Notes under the pieces: model-generated | What the model saw: only the letters and a program-made list of their open reading frames with translations | What the model was told of the DNA's origin: nothing | The model's database searches: none | Translations under genes and position numbers: made by a program | Assembly (NCBI GenBank): GCA_035560235.1 | Contig: DATMAG010000110.1 | Coordinates: 1-42,007 of the forward strand | Direction: 5' to 3' | DNA: 42,007 nucleotides | Source: DASRDU01 sp035560235 | GTDB taxonomy: Bacteria; Acidobacteriota; Blastocatellia; RBC074 | Part shown: piece by piece, positions 38,278-42,007 of the stretch | Layout of the letters: each line of letters begins with the position of its first letter | How positions within the stretch are numbered: position 1 is the first letter of the stretch

Positions 38278-39246
38278 ATGGCTGAAACCTTCATCGAGAA
38301 ACGCAAGGCGGCGTGGAAGCGGCTGGAAGAACTGGTCGGGCACGTGCGCGGCAGAAGCGGGCTGCAACGCCTGAGCCGCGACGAGGTGCGCGAACTGGGC
38401 CGACTCTATCGCCGGGCGGCTTCTGATCTGGCGATTGCGCGGGTCGAATCGCGCGATCAGCGGCTGGTGAATTATCTCAACAGTCTGGTGATTCGCGCGC
38501 ACGGCGAAATCTATCGCACGGCGGCGGGCAGTCTGCGCGGCATTGTTGATTTTTATCGCTACGAGTACCCGGCCATTTTCAGAAAGACGTTCCGTTACAC
38601 GCTGGCCGTGTTTCTGGTCTTTGTGGCGATTGCGGCCTTTTCATTTGCGGTGACGTGGCGCGACGATGATTTTGCCGATTTCGCTTATCTGGATCGCGGC
38701 ACGGTGCAGATGATCAAGCAGCAGCGCATCTGGACTGACATTCTCAACAAAATCGCTCCGGTCGGCGCGGCGCAGATTATGACCAACAACATCGGCGTGG
38801 GTTTCAGAACCTTTGCGCTGAGCGCGATTCCGGTCGTCGGCACTGTTTACGCGCTGCTGCCGACGGCGCTGCAGTTCGGCGCGGTGAATGCGCTGGTGGT
38901 CAAATACAAAATGAAGCTGCTGCTCTGGTCATTCGTGGCCGGACACGGCGTGCTGGAATTTACGGCGATCTTTGTCGCGGGCGGCGCCGGGCTGATGATC
39001 GGGCTGGCGCTGCTTGCGCCCGGCGAACGCACGCGCCGCGAAGCGCTGCTTGAAAAGGGCAGCCTCGCCATCCGGCTGCTCGCCGGTTCAATTCCGATGC
39101 TTATCATCGCCGGATGCATCGAAGCCTTTATTTCTCCCGCGCACATTCATCCCGGCTACCGGTTCGGCGTCTCAGCCGCGACAGCCATTCTGCTTGCAGC
39201 CTGGCTGCTCAGGCCTGAAAAGCCGGAAGAGCCTCAGTCACAGTGA
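38278..39246 (+). CDS. SpoIIM-like (stage II sporulation protein M family) membrane protein
   Basis: A 322-residue membrane protein of the COG1300 group. The N-terminal cytosolic helical part (1-105) includes the family-like RLSRDEVRELGRLYRRAASDLAIAR. Five or so membrane segments follow, starting RYTLAVFLVFVAIAAFSFAV. NNIGVGFRTFALSAIPVVGTVYAL and GHGVLEFTAIFVAGGAGLMIGLA match the conserved core. In non-sporulating bacteria the function is unknown. It is often near RDD-domain and CPBP genes, which fits the upstream neighbour. The short gap before it carries AAATTTGAGGTTTGAGATTT-type repeat sequence. Confidence 0.87.
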   Translation: MAETFIEKRKAAWKRLEELVGHVRGRSGLQRLSRDEVRELGRLYRRAASDLAIARVESRDQRLVNYLNSLVIRAHGEIYRTAAGSLRGIVDFYRYEYPAIFRKTFRYTLAVFLVFVAIAAFSFAVTWRDDDFADFAYLDRGTVQMIKQQRIWTDILNKIAPVGAAQIMTNNIGVGFRTFALSAIPVVGTVYALLPTALQFGAVNALVVKYKMKLLLWSFVAGHGVLEFTAIFVAGGAGLMIGLALLAPGERTRREALLEKGSLAIRLLAGSIPMLIIAGCIEAFISPAHIHPGYRFGVSAATAILLAAWLLRPEKPEEPQSQ

Positions 39247-39443
39247 AGTCATCACTGAAAATTTACCTGCAAGCTCCCTGCCCTCGGACGTTCCCGCCTT
39301 GTCAGCCATAACTGACTTACTCCTCCAGCGATCAACACAGCTTTGCAAGGGAGAACCATGATCAACACTTCTCCCAATCACTCGCTCGACCTCTCAAGGC
39401 CGGTTTGCCAACCACCATGGGGTTGTGCGTTTCGATTCAGGAG

Positions 39444-40424
39444 TCAAGGCCGGTCGAGTGGGCTGTTGACAGCCAGGCCGCCGCGATTCAAGACGTGTGT
39501 GTAAATCATCGTTGTTTTTACATCCGCATGTCCCAGCAATTCCTGCACGGTGCGAATGTCGTAGCCCGCTTCCAGCAAATGTGTCGCAAAGCTGTGGCGA
39601 AACGTGTGACAGCTTCCGTGTTTGCTAACGTGTGCTTGCTTTAGCGCCAGCTTGACGGCTTTTTGCCAGACCGATTCGTCCAGGTGATGCCGTCGAATCG
39701 CACCACTGCGCGGATCGCGTGAACGTTTCGGGGCAGGGAAAACATATTGCCATTTCCATTGCGTCGCGGCTTGCGGGTATTTGCGTGCTAACGCAAACGG
39801 CAACTCGACCGTTCCGAAGCCCTCGGCCAAATCTACTTCGTGTGCTTGCTTAACGCCGATGAGATGTTGGCGTAGCGGTTCTTTCACCGGCTGTGGCAAC
39901 ATGGTGATGCGGTCTTTGCTCCCTTTGCCTTCGCGCACGGTGATGATGTTGCGCTCGAAATCAATATCCTTGACGCGCAGCCGCAAGCACTCCGTCAGCC
40001 GCAAGCCTGCGCCATACAACAAGCTCGCCATCAGCCATTTCTCGCCGCTCAAGTGCGAAAGAATCGCCTGCGCTTCTTCGCGCGTGAACACGACCGGCAA
40101 GCGCGGCTCTTTCTTCGCCATTGGCAATGGGCCGATGAACGGGAGTTCGATGTTCAGCACCTGCTGGTAGAGAAACAACAGCGCGTGCAAGGCTTGATTT
40201 TGCGTGCTCAGCGCGACGTTGCGTTCGACGACCAGATGCGTGAGGTAGGCGCGAATTTCTTCGACACCCATGTCGTTGGGATGACGTTTGTTGTGATAGA
40301 GAATGAATCGCTTCATCCAGTCGGTGTATGTTTGCTCGGTGCGATAACTCATTCCGCGCAGACGAATGATGGCGCGGACTTGCTCCATGAGCTCCGGCTT
40401 TGACGGTTCGGGGCTGGGCGTCAT
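39444..40424 (-). CDS. Integron-type tyrosine recombinase (IntI-like)
   Basis: Site-specific recombinase of 326 residues. The tyrosine-recombinase residues are R142 (GAGLRLTE), K in EGKGSK, H273 and R276 (HTFRHSFATHLLE), H299 (LLGHADV) and Y308 (IYTH). The segment 221-250 (WKWQYVFPAPKRSRDPRSG, RRHHLDE) is the extra patch that sets integron integrases apart from XerC/D, and spacing is close to IntI1. The start ATG at 40424 has GGAGA upstream; a longer frame to 40490 runs through the promoter. It is transcribed divergently from a small gene. No classical attC array follows, so it may act on other sites, such as the palindromes at 40890-41031. Confidence 0.9.
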   Translation of the reverse strand: MTPSPEPSKPELMEQVRAIIRLRGMSYRTEQTYTDWMKRFILYHNKRHPNDMGVEEIRAYLTHLVVERNVALSTQNQALHALLFLYQQVLNIELPFIGPLPMAKKEPRLPVVFTREEAQAILSHLSGEKWLMASLLYGAGLRLTECLRLRVKDIDFERNIITVREGKGSKDRITMLPQPVKEPLRQHLIGVKQAHEVDLAEGFGTVELPFALARKYPQAATQWKWQYVFPAPKRSRDPRSGAIRRHHLDESVWQKAVKLALKQAHVSKHGSCHTFRHSFATHLLEAGYDIRTVQELLGHADVKTTMIYTHVLNRGGLAVNSPLDRP

Positions 40425-40466
40425 AAAAGCTTCTCCGGTAGTTTTTTCGTAACAGGTTGTCACTGC

Positions 40467-40516
40467 TTGTATTGTTCTGAGGGCTGGCATTATACTCCTG
40501 CCCGTTCCAGAGTAAA
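40467..40516. promoter_or_regulatory. Overlapping divergent promoters of the recombinase and the small gene
   Basis: Minus strand: TTTACT (40511-40516), 16 bp, then a perfect TATAAT (40489-40494), reading into the recombinase gene. Plus strand: TTGTAT (40467-40472), 18 bp, then TATACT (40491-40496), reading into the small gene. The two -10 boxes share four bases, so polymerase could occupy only one promoter at a time. Confidence 0.6.
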
Positions 40517-40556
40517 GCCAGGACGCTTAGCTAGAAACAACCACAGGAGCAATGAC

Positions 40557-40934
40557 CTGCGAACGCGAGTCATTCTGAAACCCGGACAGCGTGGCACCAA
40601 ACGCCTGGTCGAGCAATACGGCGCAGAATTGTTGTGTGTGCGCTATCGCTATGATGAAGCGCAAGGCAAACGGTTCAAGACCGTAGAGTTGGTTGTCGAA
40701 GAATGCGACTGGCAACCCACCATTGCAGCGGATACGATAGTCGGCGTGCAAGTGGCTTTGCGGGAGACCGACATCCAATACAAAGTTCGACAAGCAGGCG
40801 GACGCTGGAACCCCGCACGGCGCGTGTGGGAAATGCGCTATGACCGAGTGATGGCGCTCGGATTAAAAGACCGCATTGCACCAGAAGATGCTTCTACTGG
40901 TAGAAGCAAAAAAGCTTCTACTAATAGAAACTGA
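40557..40934 (+). CDS. Small protein of unknown function beside the recombinase, with palindrome-encoded tail
   Basis: About 125 residues: LRTRVILKPGQRGTKRLVEQYG, then YRYDEAQGKRFKTVELVVEE and WNPARRVWEMRYDRVMALGL. In my recollection similar small proteins occur next to IntI-like recombinases in other bacteria; no function is known to me. The frame has no ATG at the right place. AGGAG (40545-40549) is 7 nt before CTG 40557, while ATG 40552 is in another frame and meets TGA after 8 codons. The open frame extends left to a TTG at 40467. Thus the start is a rare codon or a frameshift has occurred. The tail ASTGRSKKASTNRN is encoded by two 18-bp palindromes. Confidence 0.7.
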   Translation: MRTRVILKPGQRGTKRLVEQYGAELLCVRYRYDEAQGKRFKTVELVVEECDWQPTIAADTIVGVQVALRETDIQYKVRQAGGRWNPARRVWEMRYDRVMALGLKDRIAPEDASTGRSKKASTNRN

Positions 40935-41031
40935 ATCGTGTCTGGCGAGGTTTCTATGAATAGAAACAAAAAAGCTTCTACAGGTAGAAACTGATTTCTA
41001 TGAATAGAAACATGCTTCTATATGTAGAAGC
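40890..41031. repeat. Array of six 18-bp palindromes (RYTTCTA-N4-TAGAARY)
   Basis: Copies start at 40890, 40914, 40950, 40974, 40994 and 41014, each 18 bp. The first is GCTTCTACTGGTAGAAGC and the third GTTTCTATGAATAGAAAC. Spacers are AAAAAA, 18 nt, AAAAAA, 2 nt and 2 nt. The first two are coding: they form the last codons of the small gene. The unit palindrome-A6-palindrome-TGA (45 nt) occurs twice, at 40890-40934 and 40950-40994, in the same reading frame. Degenerate half-copies lie at 40429-40441 (GCTTCTCCGGTAG) and 40525-40538 (GCTTAGCTAGAAAC), bracketing the divergent promoters. Function is unknown; protein-binding or recombination sites are plausible. Confidence 0.88.
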
Positions 41032-41051
41032 ATCGGTTTGCGTTCTAATTT

Positions 41052-41871
41052 ATGTTCGATGCCAGAGACATTCTAAATCAAAGAATTAAATATGAATGAA
41101 TTACTTGCCATCGTTACACTTATAGTTCAAATCCAGAGCGGTCAAGTTGTTGGTACTGCGACCGGGTTCTTTTATCTAAAAAATGAAACTATCTATTTTG
41201 TAACAAATCGCCATGTCGTTCTTGATAATTCAAAGGGAGTTAAGCCTGACATTTTGCGGCTAAAACTTCACACTGATCCCAAAGATCAAACAAAAAATGC
41301 TGATGTCGATGTGCCATTGTATGAAAACGGTAAGGCAAAATGGTTCGATCACAAAGACTTTGTATCAAAAGGGATTGATATTGTTGTTGTCGAGTTGGAT
41401 CAAAATAAATTTAAGAATGGCTTTGCCATAAAAGCATTAAGTGAGAAAAATTTTGTTCCTCAAGACCTGCTTGTATCTACAGGAGAAGACGTAATAGTTA
41501 TTGGGTTCCCAAGAGGCCTGTCAGACGCAACTCATAATCTTCCATTAGTGCGTAACGCAATGATTGCGAGTTCATATGGTGTGAACTTTAGCGGCAGACC
41601 ACTTTTTATTGTGGATGCTAACTTGCAACCAGGAATGAGTGGCAGCCCCGTTATGGTAAAACCCAAAGATGTCTGGGCAGATAAACAAGGTGGGATTAGG
41701 TTCACAACAGGCTCTCCAACATATTTCCTTGGGGTTTTCTCTGCAACACTTGGTGTCAATTTACCCAATGGACAACAAGAGCAATTAGGTCTTGGCGCAG
41801 TGTGGTATGGCTATTTGATCGAAGAAATTATTGCCACCATAAAGAAAATCCCATAGAACGGCATCGAACAT
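41052..41871. repeat. 12-bp inverted repeat flanking the protease gene
   Basis: ATGTTCGATGCC at 41052-41063 recurs inverted at 41860-41871, bracketing exactly the protease gene 41092-41856. It may mark the ends of a mobile cassette. Twelve bp is short enough that chance is possible. Confidence 0.5.
41092..41856 (+). CDS. Stand-alone trypsin-like serine protease, cytosolic
   Basis: A 254-residue S1-fold protease (Trypsin_2 type). It has TGFFY, catalytic H41 (TNRHVV), D96 (GIDIVVVEL) and S183 (PGMSGSPV). There is no signal peptide beyond a mildly hydrophobic N-terminus (LLAIVTLIVQI) and no PDZ or other domain, so it probably works in the cytoplasm. The gene is strikingly AT-rich compared with the rest of the window, a sign of recent transfer. 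It lies beside the recombinase, palindrome array and a 12-bp inverted repeat. Stand-alone trypsin-like proteins of this sort occur in defence islands, but no partner gene is visible. The ATG at 41092 lacks a strong ribosome-binding site. Confidence 0.85.
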   Translation: MNELLAIVTLIVQIQSGQVVGTATGFFYLKNETIYFVTNRHVVLDNSKGVKPDILRLKLHTDPKDQTKNADVDVPLYENGKAKWFDHKDFVSKGIDIVVVELDQNKFKNGFAIKALSEKNFVPQDLLVSTGEDVIVIGFPRGLSDATHNLPLVRNAMIASSYGVNFSGRPLFIVDANLQPGMSGSPVMVKPKDVWADKQGGIRFTTGSPTYFLGVFSATLGVNLPNGQQEQLGLGAVWYGYLIEEIIATIKKIP

Positions 41872-41900
41872 CCATCTGAGGTGGAGTTGTCAAGGAGAAA

Positions 41901-42007
41901 TCAGCCCGTAGTGGCTTCGAGTAAAGCAATTAAGGGCGAATTTGTTTTCCGCAATTGGGCCAAATAACGTGCCTCATCATAGGGCGTTTTCGTCTGCCAG
42001 CATTTCC
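41901..42007 (-). CDS. 3' end of a probable transposase gene (partial)
   Basis: On the minus strand the window edge opens into 34 codons ending at TGA 41901-41903. The peptide KCWQTKTPYDEARYLAQL..NSPLIALL resembles the C-terminus of insertion-sequence transposases. I recall the W-x3-TPYDEA-Y-L pattern from IS110-like proteins, but 34 residues are too few to be sure. It runs off the right edge. Confidence 0.4.
   Translation of the reverse strand, partial: KCWQTKTPYDEARYLAQLRKTNSPLIALLEATTG

Noticed and set aside
40890..41031. CRISPR array
   Set aside because: The units are 18-bp palindromes with spacers of only 2-18 nt, two of them just A6. There are no constant 30-nt spacers and no cas genes, and part of the array is coding.
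40890..41031. Classical integron attC sites
   Set aside because: The palindromes lack GTTRRRY/RYYYAAC cores and the asymmetric bulges of attC, and are too short.

Overview
The window reads as chromosomal DNA of a GC-rich (roughly 60%) Gram-negative-type bacterium, most likely an acidobacterium of the Blastocatellia kind. This is inference. It rests on a C-terminal domain of the acidobacterial 'Solibacter' (TIGR03437) type, seen both in a large secreted subtilase and in a decayed gene. A PPOX-family F420-type oxidoreductase and the overall mix of families fit the same picture. No rRNA gene is present to settle it.

Region by region: 1-1624 is a tRNA-Thr/Tyr/Gly/Thr-tuf operon on the minus strand, in the same order as the E. 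coli tufB operon. 1780-3347 is a flippase-like membrane gene followed by nrdR, with a near-consensus NrdR box over the promoter. 3460-3958 is a wrecked BNR-repeat/TIGR03437 gene. 4026-6151 is an HtrA/Deg protease behind a small unknown gene. 6954-9665 is a secreted S8 subtilase. 9896-10772 is a decayed hypF, followed by tRNA-Ala. 11332-17621 holds ordinary housekeeping and signalling genes: a diguanylate cyclase, a family-4-like uracil-DNA glycosylase, a PPOX oxidoreductase, an MscS channel, PilT and RecX. 17618-19392 is a translationally coupled OLD-like ATPase plus TOPRIM-type protein, a candidate defence pair joined to the end of recX. 19422-24646 is an amidohydrolase and an NtrC-type two-component system. 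24759-28683 is a three-gene envelope operon of a SPOR-domain protein, a membrane-anchored amidase and an actin-like ATPase. 29144-36718 holds a small membrane protein, a GAF/coiled-coil protein, an Slt-type lytic transglycosylase, a TlpA-like thioredoxin, PgeF and AcpS. 37128-39246 is an S9 peptidase remnant, a CPBP-like membrane protein and a SpoIIM-like membrane protein.

From about 39394 to the right edge the window becomes a mobile/accessory segment. It starts with an integron-type tyrosine recombinase (intI-like, minus strand), transcribed divergently from a small unknown gene through overlapping promoters. The 3' end of the small gene is built from 18-bp palindromes that are translated in frame and then continue as a six-copy array beyond the stop. 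Next comes an AT-rich stand-alone trypsin-like protease flanked by a 12-bp inverted repeat, and then the 3' end of a probable transposase gene running off the edge. The recombinase, small gene and palindrome array are the part of the window that looks least described.

Several broken genes (the BNR/TIGR03437 gene, hypF, the S9 peptidase fragment) and GC-rich stretches with no recognisable gene suggest a genome with active gene decay between well-kept housekeeping operons. All calls come from reading the sequence; no database search was run.
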